DNA of 64,000 nucleotides from an uncultured Muribaculaceae bacterium (GCA_934675575.1 CAKUQQ010000002.1:192217-256216); one strand, 5' to 3'; positions 17,445-27,289 are shown, numbered from the stretch's first letter. Notes: generated by a model from the sequence alone, not told the origin. Numbers and translations: made by a program.

Positions 17445-18431
17445 ATGCTGCCAATGTACACGCCGCCTTTCCGCATCACAACTAAAGCTATCAATCTTGT
17501 GGCTGAGATTTCAGCCCAAATAGAACGCTATGCCATAAGGCTGGAGCAAGAAGACGGCTTGCGACTGCGCGAGGCAAACCGCATAAAAACCATTCACAGC
17601 AGTCTCGCGATTGAGGGCAACAGCCTAACTGAGAACGAGGTGCGTGACATTATGGACGGAAAAACCATAGTAGCCCCAATACGCGAGATTCAGGAAGTGA
17701 AAAACGCCATCAAGACCTATGAACTTTACCACCAGCTCAACCCTTTCAGCGAAAAAGATTTGCTGCGAGCACATGCCACAATGATGCAAGCTCTGACAGA
17801 TGATGCAGGGAGCTACCGACGCGGTGGCGTAGGTGTATTTGGCGAAAGCGGACTTGTGCATATTGCCCCATCGGCCAATATGGTTCCAACGCTGATGCAC
17901 GAGTTGTTTTATTGGCTAAAGCACTCTGAAGACCATTTGCTCATTCGCTCATGCGTTTTTCATTATGAATTTGAATTCATTCACCCATTCATCGACGGCA
18001 ACGGCCGCACAGGCCGACTTTGGCAATCGCTAATTTTCGGACAACTTCACCCTCTTTTTGAGCATCTGCCAGTAGAAAACATTGTTTATGGCGACCAACA
18101 ATCTTACTACGACGCCATCACCGCAAGCACCAACGCCGGAGAGTCAGGCCCTTTTATTGACTATATGCTGGGCGAAATTCTAAAAACTCTAAAAAAGCAC
18201 CAAGGGCAAGAACTTACGCCACACAAAGTACCCAATAAAGTACCCAATAAAACGGAGGCTCAAATATTAAGTTTGCTGAAACTTGACGGAACGCTGACGC
18301 GGTTGCAGCTATCTGAAAAAACCGGATTGTCCGACGCTGGAGTAAAAAAGGATTTGGCGGCATTAAAAGCAAAGGGACTCATCACACGCATCGGCAGCAA
18401 TAAATCGGGTTATTGGCTGACGAACCAATGA
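17445..18431 (+). CDS. Fic family protein with N-terminal inhibitory helix and C-terminal winged helix
   Basis: The 328-residue protein carries the Fic core motif HPFIDGNGRTGR (His180), which normally transfers AMP from ATP to a hydroxyl of a target protein. The upstream motif SLAIEG (Ser53-Gly58) fits the (S/T)xxxE(G/N) inhibitory helix of class II Fic proteins, so activity is probably self-restrained. A flap-like AGSYRRGGVGVFG follows the FicN region. The tail holds a short repeat (KVPNKVPNK) and a winged-helix domain (LTRLQLSEKTGLSDAGVKKDL), which suggests DNA binding or autoregulation. ATG 17454 is an alternative start. The next gene begins 27 bp downstream. Confidence 0.92.
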   Translation: MLPMYTPPFRITTKAINLVAEISAQIERYAIRLEQEDGLRLREANRIKTIHSSLAIEGNSLTENEVRDIMDGKTIVAPIREIQEVKNAIKTYELYHQLNPFSEKDLLRAHATMMQALTDDAGSYRRGGVGVFGESGLVHIAPSANMVPTLMHELFYWLKHSEDHLLIRSCVFHYEFEFIHPFIDGNGRTGRLWQSLIFGQLHPLFEHLPVENIVYGDQQSYYDAITASTNAGESGPFIDYMLGEILKTLKKHQGQELTPHKVPNKVPNKTEAQILSLLKLDGTLTRLQLSEKTGLSDAGVKKDLAALKAKGLITRIGSNKSGYWLTNQ

Positions 18432-18458
18432 GCCGACCGACGCATCACGCTACAAGAC

Positions 18459-20144
18459 ATGACACAAACAAGCAATTTTGAAACCGAAAGCCGGCTACAC
18501 CGGTTCAGACGAGCCATTAGCCCGGAGGAGCTGCCAAGCCAGTTTACATTTCCGTTTCATTATGTGCCACACAAGCTGTGCATAGAGGCTGCGCACAGTG
18601 TGCAGACCCACTTGGCGCAGCACCACGCCCTTGCCGCCGAGCTTAGCCAAGGCAAAATGCTCGGTGTGCTCGTGGTGCAGTGCCCCGATGGGTCAATAGG
18701 ATATTTGGCAGCCTATTCGGGCAATCTCTCGGCCTCTGCCACCGACGGCGACTGGTTTGTGCCGCCGGTTTACGACCTGCTCCGCCCCGATGGTGAATTC
18801 AAGCGAGGCGAGGCCGAGATTTCCGCCATCAACCGCCGCATCGACGCCATGATGCAGTCGCATGAGCTGGCAGCTCTCAGGCAGCAACTTGCCAACACCC
18901 TCAGCCGCCAGCACGCCGAAGAAGCCGCCTACCGTGAGGCCATGGCGCAAGCCAAGCAGCGCCGCCAAGCTATGCGCAGCAGTGCCGGGCTGTCGCCATC
19001 GCAAGCCGCCAGCCTCATAGCCGAGAGCCAATTTCAAAAAGCAGAACTCAAACGCATGAAGCGGCGGCACACCGCCGTGGCCAGTGAACTGGCCGGCAAA
19101 ATACAAAGCATCGAGGCCGACGTGGTGGCACTGAAGCTGAAACGCAAACGCCAGTCCGAAGCCTTGCAGCAACGCATTTTCCAGTGGTTTGTGGTCAGCA
19201 ACGCCAAGGGCGAGCATCGGTCACTGGCGCAGATTTTCACCGACTACAGCCTCGATTCAGGCACAGCCTCGCGCTTCTCAGCCACTCCTCCGGCAGGTTC
19301 GGGCGAGTGCTGCGCCCCCAAGCTGCTGCAATGGGCCTACAATTGCCACTTCAAACCCATTTGCATGGCAGAGTTCTGGTGGGGCAAGTCGCCGGCAGCC
19401 GAGGTGCGTCACCAAGGGCACTTCTATCCCGCATGCCTAAGCAAATGCCGCCCCATACTGCAATTCATGATGCAGGGGCTTGACGTTGAGCCGAATCCGC
19501 TCAAAAGCGGCAATTCTGGTGCAGCACCGCTCGAAATAGTTTGGGAAGACAACTGGATTATGGTGGTCAACAAGCCTGCCGGACTGCTCACAACGCCGGG
19601 CAAAGTGACCGACGACTCTCTCACTTCGCGCGTCAAGCAGTGCCGCCCAAGTGCTACCGGTCCTCTCGCCGTGCACCGCCTCGACATGGCCACATCAGGA
19701 CTTGTAATCATAGCCAAAGACATCGACACCTACCGCCAGCTTCAGCAGCAGTTTGCCAGCCGCGCAGTGAGCAAACGCTATGTGGCTCTCGTTGACGGCA
19801 CACCGCCGAGCGAGCAAGGCACCGTGACGCTGCCACTGCGCCCCGACGTAGCCGACCGTCCGCGCCAAGTGGTTGACGCGCGTAGCGGCAAGACTGCCGT
19901 GACCCATTTTCGAGTGATTTCAACCCACCAGGGCCATGCGCGCATCGAGTTTCGTCCGCACACGGGGCGCACCCACCAGCTGCGCGTACACGCCTCTCAC
20001 GAGCAGGGGCTCAACGCCCCCATTGTGGGCGACATGCTCTATGGCCGTGCGGCCGACCGGCTCTACTTGCACGCAGAGTCGATAACGTTCACCCACCCTG
20101 TGACCCACAAGGTCATCACCGTCAGCCGCAAGGCCGACTTTTAA
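18459..20144 (+). CDS. RluA-family pseudouridine synthase, large Bacteroidetes form
   Basis: In this 561-residue protein the C-terminal ~220 residues form the pseudouridine synthase domain: IMVVNKPAGLLTTPG, AVHRLDMATSGLVIIAKD with catalytic Asp409, and FRPHTGRTHQLRVHAS. The N-terminal ~340 residues hold a region with VVQCPDGSIGYLAAYSG, a long charged helical segment (about residues 125-225, probably coiled coil) and a Cys/His-containing part (GECCAPKLLQWAY). This extended layout is usual for Bacteroidetes RluA relatives. The exact rRNA or tRNA uridine cannot be predicted. It probably shares a transcript with the Fic gene, and its stop is 1 bp from the stop of the convergent permease gene. Confidence 0.9.
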   Translation: MTQTSNFETESRLHRFRRAISPEELPSQFTFPFHYVPHKLCIEAAHSVQTHLAQHHALAAELSQGKMLGVLVVQCPDGSIGYLAAYSGNLSASATDGDWFVPPVYDLLRPDGEFKRGEAEISAINRRIDAMMQSHELAALRQQLANTLSRQHAEEAAYREAMAQAKQRRQAMRSSAGLSPSQAASLIAESQFQKAELKRMKRRHTAVASELAGKIQSIEADVVALKLKRKRQSEALQQRIFQWFVVSNAKGEHRSLAQIFTDYSLDSGTASRFSATPPAGSGECCAPKLLQWAYNCHFKPICMAEFWWGKSPAAEVRHQGHFYPACLSKCRPILQFMMQGLDVEPNPLKSGNSGAAPLEIVWEDNWIMVVNKPAGLLTTPGKVTDDSLTSRVKQCRPSATGPLAVHRLDMATSGLVIIAKDIDTYRQLQQQFASRAVSKRYVALVDGTPPSEQGTVTLPLRPDVADRPRQVVDARSGKTAVTHFRVISTHQGHARIEFRPHTGRTHQLRVHASHEQGLNAPIVGDMLYGRAADRLYLHAESITFTHPVTHKVITVSRKADF

Positions 20145-20145
20145 G

Positions 20146-21297
20146 TCAAGCTTTGCCGCCGTCGGGTGCTTTTTCTTTCGATGTGGCTGCTTTTTTCTTG
20201 GCACACAGCGGATTTGGCTCATGCAGCACATACTCGCTATAATAGCTGATTATGAGCGTTGTGAGCGGCAAGGCTATTATCAGCCCCACAAAGCCGAGCA
20301 CATAGCCCCATATCGACAACGACAGAAATATGATTGCCGGGTTAAGCCCCATTTGCTGCTTCATGATGTGGGGCATGAGCACCAGGTCTTGAATTGCCTG
20401 ACACAGCAGATAGGCTCCCACCGTCCAGGCAAAAAGCACCCAGAAACTGCCGCCGGTGGCAACCGATGCCACAAGGCACAAAAATGCGGCTATGGGTATC
20501 GACACGAGTTGCAAATACGGCACCATGTTGAGCAAGCCTATAAACAAGCCAAAGGCGATTGCCATAGGCAGGTCTATGATGTAAAACTCCACTGCAAATA
20601 TCACGCCCACACACAGCGACACCAGCGCCTGTCCCCTGAAATAGTGGCTCATCGTGAGCTTCACGTCCTCTATCACTCTGAACGACAGCTTGCGATATTT
20701 GGGCGGAATGGCAGCCTTGAAGCTACGGCTTATCTTGTCGTAGTCCATCAGCACAAAAAACATGTAGAGCAGCACCACAATCCACGACGCTATGGTGAGC
20801 AGCACGCTCATTGTGCCTCCCACCACCGTCCATGTGCCCGATGCCACACGGTTCAGTATCTTAGCCCACTGGTCTTTGGTTATCAGGTTCGACAGATAGT
20901 TCACATCGAGGTGTCGCACTATGTAGTCATGCACGGCAGCCGGTATATACGGCTCCTTAAACGACGACTTGGCATAGGTGGCAAGCATTGAAATCATGCT
21001 TGAGAACTCGTCAATCAAGTATGGTATCAGCAGCCACAGCACACCGCCAAGCACCGCGAATGCCAGCACTATGGTCAGCACCGACGACAGCGCCCTTTGC
21101 TTGAGGTGCAGTGTGCGCCTGAGCCACTCCTCACACGGATTGAGAATGTAGGCCAACAGGCAGCCCACCAAAAACGGCAGCAGCACACCGCTCAGGTAAT
21201 CAACCACAAATATCAGCACACCCACCACCACTATGGTCATGACGATGCGTATCACGCGGTCGAAATCATATTTTCTCGTTGTTTCATTTGCTTCCAT
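20146..21297 (-). CDS. AI-2E family transporter (PerM/TqsA-like)
   Basis: This 383-residue inner-membrane protein has about eight helices. Features are the N-terminal pair (VIRIVMTIVVVGVLIFVVDYL, PFLVGCLLAYILNP), a central soluble segment, and the C-terminal FGLFIGLLNMVPYLQLVSIP and IWGYVLGFVGLIIALPLTTL, characteristic of the AI-2E/UPF0118 family. Members export or exchange small molecules (AI-2 signal, Na+/H+ in some). The substrate here is unknown. The charged C-terminal tail (KKKAATSKEKAPDGGKA) is cytoplasmic. Confidence 0.9.
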   Translation of the reverse strand: MEANETTRKYDFDRVIRIVMTIVVVGVLIFVVDYLSGVLLPFLVGCLLAYILNPCEEWLRRTLHLKQRALSSVLTIVLAFAVLGGVLWLLIPYLIDEFSSMISMLATYAKSSFKEPYIPAAVHDYIVRHLDVNYLSNLITKDQWAKILNRVASGTWTVVGGTMSVLLTIASWIVVLLYMFFVLMDYDKISRSFKAAIPPKYRKLSFRVIEDVKLTMSHYFRGQALVSLCVGVIFAVEFYIIDLPMAIAFGLFIGLLNMVPYLQLVSIPIAAFLCLVASVATGGSFWVLFAWTVGAYLLCQAIQDLVLMPHIMKQQMGLNPAIIFLSLSIWGYVLGFVGLIIALPLTTLIISYYSEYVLHEPNPLCAKKKAATSKEKAPDGGKA

Positions 21298-21324
21298 AAC
21301 TCACATGTTTTTCTTTGACAACGG

Positions 21325-21332
21325 CAAATTTA
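21325..21332 (-). promoter_or_regulatory. Possible -7 element of AI-2E permease gene
   Basis: TAAATTTG on the minus strand lies 27 bp upstream of the ATG. No well-spaced -33 box was seen. Confidence 0.4.
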
Positions 21333-21545
21333 TCTATTATTTCACAAAACCACCGCCTTTTTGCCCCACAAACACCGCTCCAGCCGCCCAAACACGCGCC
21401 ATTGCGCACCACTCTGCCCAGCGTTTCAGACAATATTTTCCAAAATGCATTGATTTTCGAGTCATTGACCAGAGGCCATTTGATATAGTGCAAGTCAAAA
21501 TCAACTGGAGGTCTCGTGAAAAACCGAATTTTTCTTCGCCTTTAG

Positions 21546-21576
21546 TTGAATTCTTTAAACTCTTGAAATAATTTTG
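21546..21576 (+). promoter_or_regulatory. Promoter of the esterase operon
   Basis: TTG (21546-21548), a 20-bp spacer and TAATTTTG (21569-21576) lie in the 471-bp gap before the first esterase gene, leaving a leader of about 185 nt. Nothing else is recognised in that gap. Confidence 0.65.
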
Positions 21577-21768
21577 CACTTGCTTGTTGACTCTACATTT
21601 TGCCACATTTGCTACAAATGTCACAAATTTCGGAAAAAAGCAGCGGTTTTCAACGTTTTTCTGTAACTTAGAGGCTGAATTGCAGAAATTCCGCATGCCA
21701 TAACCACACCTGCGTTTTTCCGCAACCATAAAACAAACTGCATTACAAAAACAGAAACGTCTTTTGCG

Positions 21769-23220
21769 ATGAAACATTCTTTTACCTTCACAATAAGGCT
21801 TGCCGCCATGGCGTTAATCGCCACACTTGCAGCAGCCCATGCCACTGCCCTCACCCTGCCGCAGCAAATAGGCGACAACATGGTGCTCCAGCAAAAAACG
21901 CGCGCCGCGCTCTGGGGCTGGGCCAAACCAAAATCCACCGTCAAAGTGAAATGTTCGTGGTCAACCACGCCTGTCAGCGCCACTGCCGACAACAAGGGGC
22001 GTTGGCTCGCCAAAGTGCCAACGGTGGAGGGCAACTATAATCCGCAGACCATCACCATAGAGGGTGACAAACAGACCATCACGCTCACCAATGTGCTCAT
22101 AGGCGAGGTGTGGTTTGCAAGCGGACAGAGCAACATGGAAATGACCATAGGCGGCTACCCGGCACAACCTGTGGAGGGCAGCGACACAATCACGGCTTTT
22201 GCCAGCGAATACCGCAACAAGATACGCATGGCCACACTCGCACTAAGCGCCACCAACCTTGCCGCCAACTCGGTGGCTGGAGCGTGGAAGGTGTGCAGCC
22301 CAGAAAATGTGCCAAAATTCTCGGCCGTGGGCTACTTCTTTGCCGAGACGCTCAACCGCCTGCTCAACGTGCCCGTGGGCGTCATAGCATGCAGCTGGGG
22401 CGGCTCATACGTGGAGGGGTGGATTCCCGACGAAGCCGCAGAGGCTTTCCCCGAAATCGACGACAACTTCAAGGCCGTGCTCGCGGCTCAAGGCCACAGC
22501 GTGTCGAAGCTGTTCAACGGCATGGTGAGTCCGCTGCGCAACTACACCATTCGTGGCTTTTTGTGGAACCAGGGCGAGAGCAACGCTTCTTCCGACTGGT
22601 GCAAATACTACGCCATTCACTTCTCTGCCATGCTTCAAGCGTGGCGCAACGCCTTCGGCCAGGGCGACCTGCCCATGTATTGCGTGGAGATTCCGGGCTG
22701 GCGCTACGATGGCAACAACTTGCTAATGGGAGCGTTTGGCCGCGAGGAGCAATGGAAAGGCGCCGACATGACCGACAACTGCGAGATGGTGAGCGTCATT
22801 GACTGCATGCACCCCGACCAGTCCGACGACATTCACGGCAGCATGAAGCGACCGGTGGGCGAGCGACTCGCCTTCATGGCAGCCGGCAAGACCTATGGCT
22901 TGAAAAACATGCCGTGCAACTATTCACGCTTCACCAAGGCCGACTTCAACGGCAACACCGCCGTGCTCCACTTCACCAATGCCACTGGCGGCTTCACGCC
23001 CCACGACGCCCTCGTGGGCTTTGAGGTGGCAGGTGCCGACAAGCGTTTCTATCCTGCCACGGCAACCGAGGTGTGGCAAACTGGCGACATTACCGTCACA
23101 AGCCCCAAAGTAAAGGAAATCAAAGCCGTGCGCTATTGCTTCAAAAACTGGGTCATAGGCACTATTCACAACAGCCAGTGGCTGCCGCTCGTGCCTTTCC
23201 GCACAGACAACTGGGATTAA
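21769..23220 (+). CDS. Sialate O-acetylesterase-like SGNH hydrolase, copy 1
   Basis: The 483-residue exported esterase has a signal peptide (MKHSFTFTIRLAAMALIATL...ATA) and then LPQQIGDNMVLQQKTRAALW, the standard start of the family. The SGNH nucleophile block is GEVWFASGQSNMEMTIGG. Further blocks are GVIACSWGGSYVEGW, IRGFLWNQGESNA and DDIHGSMKRPVGERLAF (catalytic His). The family removes acetyl groups from sialic acids or, in many Bacteroidales, from plant polysaccharides. The sugar cannot be read from sequence. It is the first of three tandem copies, which share blocks such as DLPMYCVEIPG and WLPLVPFRTD. Confidence 0.9.
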   Translation: MKHSFTFTIRLAAMALIATLAAAHATALTLPQQIGDNMVLQQKTRAALWGWAKPKSTVKVKCSWSTTPVSATADNKGRWLAKVPTVEGNYNPQTITIEGDKQTITLTNVLIGEVWFASGQSNMEMTIGGYPAQPVEGSDTITAFASEYRNKIRMATLALSATNLAANSVAGAWKVCSPENVPKFSAVGYFFAETLNRLLNVPVGVIACSWGGSYVEGWIPDEAAEAFPEIDDNFKAVLAAQGHSVSKLFNGMVSPLRNYTIRGFLWNQGESNASSDWCKYYAIHFSAMLQAWRNAFGQGDLPMYCVEIPGWRYDGNNLLMGAFGREEQWKGADMTDNCEMVSVIDCMHPDQSDDIHGSMKRPVGERLAFMAAGKTYGLKNMPCNYSRFTKADFNGNTAVLHFTNATGGFTPHDALVGFEVAGADKRFYPATATEVWQTGDITVTSPKVKEIKAVRYCFKNWVIGTIHNSQWLPLVPFRTDNWD

Positions 23221-23290
23221 CCCCAAAACCTCTCGCCGCACATCACTAACAACAAAAAAAGATAAACTGACAAAAAAATAACACCTAACA

Positions 23291-24718
23291 ATGACATTTA
23301 ACATAAAATCAGCTATCATAGCCTCGGCATGCTGCATTTTCTCGTTTGCGTCGCATGCCCTCACCCTGCCGCAGCAAATAGGCGACAACATGGTGCTCCA
23401 ACAAGACATCGAGGCCTGGCTCTGGGGCTGGGCCACTCCAGGCTCCACCGTTAAAATCACGCCCTCGTGGGCCAACAAAGCCACTATAAAGGCCACAGCC
23501 GACAAAAACGGCCGCTGGAAAGCACTCGTGGCCACGCCCAAGGGCTCTTACACACCGCAGACCATCACATTTGAGGGCGACAAGCAGCGCATCACTGCCA
23601 GCAACGTGCTCATAGGCGAAGTGTGGATAGCAAGCGGACAGAGCAACATGGAAATGCCCGTGGGCGGATTTGGCGGACAACCCATCGACAACAATCAGCA
23701 GACTATAGCCTATGCCAACCAATATCGCGGCAAACTGCGCATGGTAAACATTCCGCATGTGGCTGCCGACACCCCACGCGACACGGTGGGCGGCTCCTGG
23801 CAAGAGAGTACCCCAACCACCGTGGCAAGCTGGTCGGCTTGCGCCTACTATTTTGCCGAGTCGCTCAACCGCATTCTCGATGTGCCTGTGGGCATAATCC
23901 ACAGCAGCTGGGGCGGCTCTCTGCTCGAAGAATGGATGCCCGATGAGTCAATAAAGCAATTCAACGACATAAAATTTGAAACCATAGCCCAGCTCAGCCG
24001 CAAGCCGAGCCAGGACTACAACGGCATGATTTGTCCGCTGCTCAACTACACTATTCGCGGCTTCATCTGGAATCAGGGTGAGAGTCAAGTGTTTATAGGC
24101 GACTACTCGCATGCCAAGCACTTCGCATCGTTTCTCCAAGCGTGGCGCAAGGCGTTCAATCAGGGCGACCTGCCCATGTATTGCGTGGAAATTCCGGGCT
24201 ACAACTATGGCGACGTCAACGGCACCATGGCGCCAATCGTGCGCGAAAGCCAGTGGCAGGGTGCCGACATGGCCGGCAACTGCTATGTGATAAGCACCAG
24301 CGACCTCATCAAGCCCGGCATGGAGCACATAATCCACGGCAGCATAAAGCAGCCCATAGGCGAGCGACTCGCTTTCATGGCAGCCGCCAAGACCTACGGT
24401 CTGCCCAACATGGCTTGCGAATATCCGCGCTTCAAGAGCATGGAGGTACACGGCAAGCAAGCCACACTCACATTCACCGGCATTGGTGCCGGCTGGGCTG
24501 CGCACCACAACTTGCAAGGCTTTGAGGCCGCCGGCGAAGACAAGCGTTTCTATCCAGCCACGGCTCAAGCCGACATGGGCACATCAAACATCACCGTCAC
24601 CTGCGAGCACCTCGACAAGATTTCCGCCGTGCGCTATTGTTTCAAAAACTGGGCTATAGGCACCGTGCACACCTGCCAATGGCTGCCGCTCGTGCCTTTC
24701 CGCACAGACAACTGGTGA
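23291..24718 (+). CDS. Sialate O-acetylesterase-like SGNH hydrolase, copy 2
   Basis: The 475-residue paralogue of the preceding gene lies 70 bp downstream and is probably on the same transcript. It has a signal peptide (MTFNIKSAIIASACCIFSFASHA), GEVWIASGQSNMEMPVGGFG with the nucleophile Ser, and IRGFIWNQGESQV. Its His block differs: copies 1 and 3 read DQSDDIHG and DQANDIHG, whereas this copy reads GMEHIIHG. The Asp two residues before the His is thus Ile. Substrate or rate may have diverged. The catalytic His itself is kept. Confidence 0.9.
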   Translation: MTFNIKSAIIASACCIFSFASHALTLPQQIGDNMVLQQDIEAWLWGWATPGSTVKITPSWANKATIKATADKNGRWKALVATPKGSYTPQTITFEGDKQRITASNVLIGEVWIASGQSNMEMPVGGFGGQPIDNNQQTIAYANQYRGKLRMVNIPHVAADTPRDTVGGSWQESTPTTVASWSACAYYFAESLNRILDVPVGIIHSSWGGSLLEEWMPDESIKQFNDIKFETIAQLSRKPSQDYNGMICPLLNYTIRGFIWNQGESQVFIGDYSHAKHFASFLQAWRKAFNQGDLPMYCVEIPGYNYGDVNGTMAPIVRESQWQGADMAGNCYVISTSDLIKPGMEHIIHGSIKQPIGERLAFMAAAKTYGLPNMACEYPRFKSMEVHGKQATLTFTGIGAGWAAHHNLQGFEAAGEDKRFYPATAQADMGTSNITVTCEHLDKISAVRYCFKNWAIGTVHTCQWLPLVPFRTDNW

Positions 24719-24784
24719 TAGGAGAGGCTCTCACCGCACTTTCAGCACCGCTCAAAAAAAAGTTCAAGAAAAAATATATCTAAA

Positions 24785-26227
24785 ATGAAAAAATACATTA
24801 CTCTCGCATTATTGTTTGTCATCATGGGCATGCTTCAGGCTTCGGCCATGCTCATTCCGCCGCAAATAGGCAGCAACATGGTTCTGCAACAAAACACCGA
24901 CGCCTGCCTCTGGGGCTGGGTAAAGCCCAAGACGTCGGTCAAAATCAAATGCTCGTGGTCAAACTCAGAAATCAAGGCCAAAGCCGACGATAAAGGCGCT
25001 TGGAAAGTGACTGTGACCACACCGGCCGGCTCCTACACGCCGCAAACCATCACCATAGAGGGCGACAAGCAGACCGTTACACTCACCAATGTGCTCATAG
25101 GCGAAGTGTGGGTGGCAAGCGGACAGAGCAACATGGAGATGCCAATCAAGGGCTTCCCGGCACAGTTTATCGACGGAAGCGACAAAGTGATTGCCTTTGC
25201 CGGCCAATACAAAAACAAGATACGCATGGCCACCATTCCGCGCAACCGCACCGACGCTCTGGCCGACACCGTGCGCGGCGACTGGAAGGTGTGTGACCCC
25301 GAAAACGTGCCCGACTTCTCGGCTGTGGCATATTTTTTTGCCGAGTCGCTCAACCGTCTGCTCGACGTGCCTGTGGGCATAATCCACACGAGCTGGGGCG
25401 GCACTTTCGTGCCCGAATGGATGCCCAAGGAGTCAACCGACAAATTCAAAGACATCAAGGCCGATGTCATCACCAAGCGTTTCAGCCACGCCGTCAACAA
25501 GTTATTCAACGGCATGGTGCACCCACTGGCAAACTACACCATTCGCGGCTTTATCTGGAACCAGGGCGAGAGCGACGCCATAATAGGCGACCGCAACTAT
25601 CACAACCATTTTGCCGAGATGGTCAAGGCTTGGCGCACTGCCTTTGCCCAAGGCGACCTGCCCATGTATTGCGTGGAAATTCCAGGTCACTCCTACGACG
25701 ACCCCAACAAATGCTATGCCGCTCTTGAGCGCGAGCTGCAATGGAAAGGCGCAGCCCTTGCCGGCAACTGCGAGATGGTGAGCATAATTGACTGCATGCG
25801 TCCCGACCAGGCCAACGACATTCACGGCAGCATAAAGCAACCCATAGGCCAGCGCCTCGCCTTCATGGCAGCCGCCAAGACCTATGGCATGACGGCTGTT
25901 CCGCACCTCTATCCGCGCTTCGAGAAAATAGAAGTCAAAGGCAACACCGCCACACTCCATTTCACCAATGCGCAACAGGGCTTCACCCCCAACCATGACC
26001 TGCAAGGCTTTGAGGTGGCTGGCGACGACAAAGTGTTTTATCCGGCAAAAGCCGGCGAAGACTGGCTCAAGCACACCATCAACCTGAGCTGCGACAAAGT
26101 GAAAGAAATCAAGGCCGTGCGCTATTGCTTCAAAAACTGGACCATAGGCACCGTTCACAACAGCCAGTGGCTGCCGCTCGTGCCTTTCCGCACCGACGAT
26201 TGGGAAATCACCCCACTCAAGCTCTGA
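24785..26227 (+). CDS. Sialate O-acetylesterase-like SGNH hydrolase, copy 3
   Basis: The 480-residue third tandem copy follows 66 bp after copy 2. It has a signal peptide (MKKYITLALLFVIMGMLQASA), LIPPQIGSNMVLQQNTDACL, the nucleophile block GEVWVASGQSNMEMPIKGFP, GIIHTSWGGTFVPEW, IRGFIWNQGESDA and NDIHGSIKQPIGQRLAF. It is closest to copy 1 in the His block and in the segment EMVSIIDCMRPDQ. Together the three genes suggest gene amplification for removal of acetyl groups from differently decorated glycans. No SusC/D pair is nearby. Confidence 0.9.
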   Translation: MKKYITLALLFVIMGMLQASAMLIPPQIGSNMVLQQNTDACLWGWVKPKTSVKIKCSWSNSEIKAKADDKGAWKVTVTTPAGSYTPQTITIEGDKQTVTLTNVLIGEVWVASGQSNMEMPIKGFPAQFIDGSDKVIAFAGQYKNKIRMATIPRNRTDALADTVRGDWKVCDPENVPDFSAVAYFFAESLNRLLDVPVGIIHTSWGGTFVPEWMPKESTDKFKDIKADVITKRFSHAVNKLFNGMVHPLANYTIRGFIWNQGESDAIIGDRNYHNHFAEMVKAWRTAFAQGDLPMYCVEIPGHSYDDPNKCYAALERELQWKGAALAGNCEMVSIIDCMRPDQANDIHGSIKQPIGQRLAFMAAAKTYGMTAVPHLYPRFEKIEVKGNTATLHFTNAQQGFTPNHDLQGFEVAGDDKVFYPAKAGEDWLKHTINLSCDKVKEIKAVRYCFKNWTIGTVHNSQWLPLVPFRTDDWEITPLKL

Positions 26228-26350
26228 CAGAATGTTTCGCACACAATTCCGAAGTGCTCCGTATTGCGACACCACTATGCATTGTTTGTTTTCTGGTAAC
26301 TTTTATCTTTCAAAAAGGGATTATTATATCGAGATTTAGATTTTTCAGTT

Positions 26351-27283
26351 ATGGAGCATAAAATAATTGACAGATTTAGAGGCTGTCTTTATGGGCAAGC
26401 AATTGGTGATGCACTCGGATTGGGAACGGAATTCATGACAGATGAGGATATGGCTTGGAAATACCCTCATGGGCTACAACACTATAAACAGATATACCAG
26501 GACAGGCATCGGAGACGATGGAAAATTGGCGATTGGACTGACGATACAGACATGATGCTATGCATTGCTAATGCTGTAATTGAGGACAATGGTGCCAATT
26601 TTCATAATATTTCCCAACATTTCAAAAAATGGGCTAAAGGCATTCATATGGGTATTGGCGCACATACTTATAAGGTATTAATGACGGAAGACTATACGGA
26701 TAAGCCATTTGAAGTCTCTTACATGGTTTGGAAGATGAGCAATTATCAATCTGCAGCTAATGGTGGATTTATGCGTACGTCTATAGTCGGACTTTTCCCG
26801 AAAGAAGTAAGAACATGCGCAGAAAACATTTGTCAGCTCACCCATTACGACCCAAGGTGTGTCGGCTCATGCGTAATTGTGTCCGAACTTATACACGCAT
26901 TGGTTTATGGTATAGAACCACCAACATTGTTTCAAATAAAAAGTTTGGCACAGTTATATGATGCAGAAATCTGTGAATATGTGGACAAAGCGTGGGTTGA
27001 GCCCGATGTTATGAATTTGGTAGACTATGACCACATGGGCTATACTTTAGTTACATTGTCAGTGGCTCTTTGGGCTTACTGGCATGCAACATCATTTGTT
27101 GAGGGGCTTCTCGCTGTAGTGAATGCAGGAGGCGATGCTGATACAAATGCGGCAGTGGCGTGTGCCATACTTGGAGCAAAATACGGTTATTCAACCATTC
27201 CAACAGAATACATTGAAGGACTCTTATATAAAGAGTCCTTGGATAATACGATAGATAGCCTTTTGAACATTTGTATAAAATAA
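26351..27283 (+). CDS. ADP-ribosylglycohydrolase (DraG/MacroH-type)
   Basis: The 310-residue cytosolic protein shows the family metal-binding signatures: RFRGCLYGQAIGDALGLGTE near the start, DWTDDTDMMLCI (Asp cluster for Mg2+), a central NGGFMRTSIVGLF, YDPRCVGSCVIVSELIHALV, and NAGGDADTNAAVACAILGAKYG near the C-terminus. Such enzymes cleave ADP-ribose from modified proteins or O-acetyl-ADP-ribose. The gene is much more AT-rich than the esterases before it, with many ATA/TTA codons, suggesting recent acquisition. No classical promoter was found; TAACTTTT about 55 bp upstream is only near-consensus. Confidence 0.92.
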   Translation: MEHKIIDRFRGCLYGQAIGDALGLGTEFMTDEDMAWKYPHGLQHYKQIYQDRHRRRWKIGDWTDDTDMMLCIANAVIEDNGANFHNISQHFKKWAKGIHMGIGAHTYKVLMTEDYTDKPFEVSYMVWKMSNYQSAANGGFMRTSIVGLFPKEVRTCAENICQLTHYDPRCVGSCVIVSELIHALVYGIEPPTLFQIKSLAQLYDAEICEYVDKAWVEPDVMNLVDYDHMGYTLVTLSVALWAYWHATSFVEGLLAVVNAGGDADTNAAVACAILGAKYGYSTIPTEYIEGLLYKESLDNTIDSLLNICIK

Positions 27284-27289
27284 ATAACA

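Noticed and set aside
20221..20991. 256-codon plus-strand frame opposite the AI-2E transporter
   Set aside because: It is His/Gln-rich antisense of a membrane protein gene.
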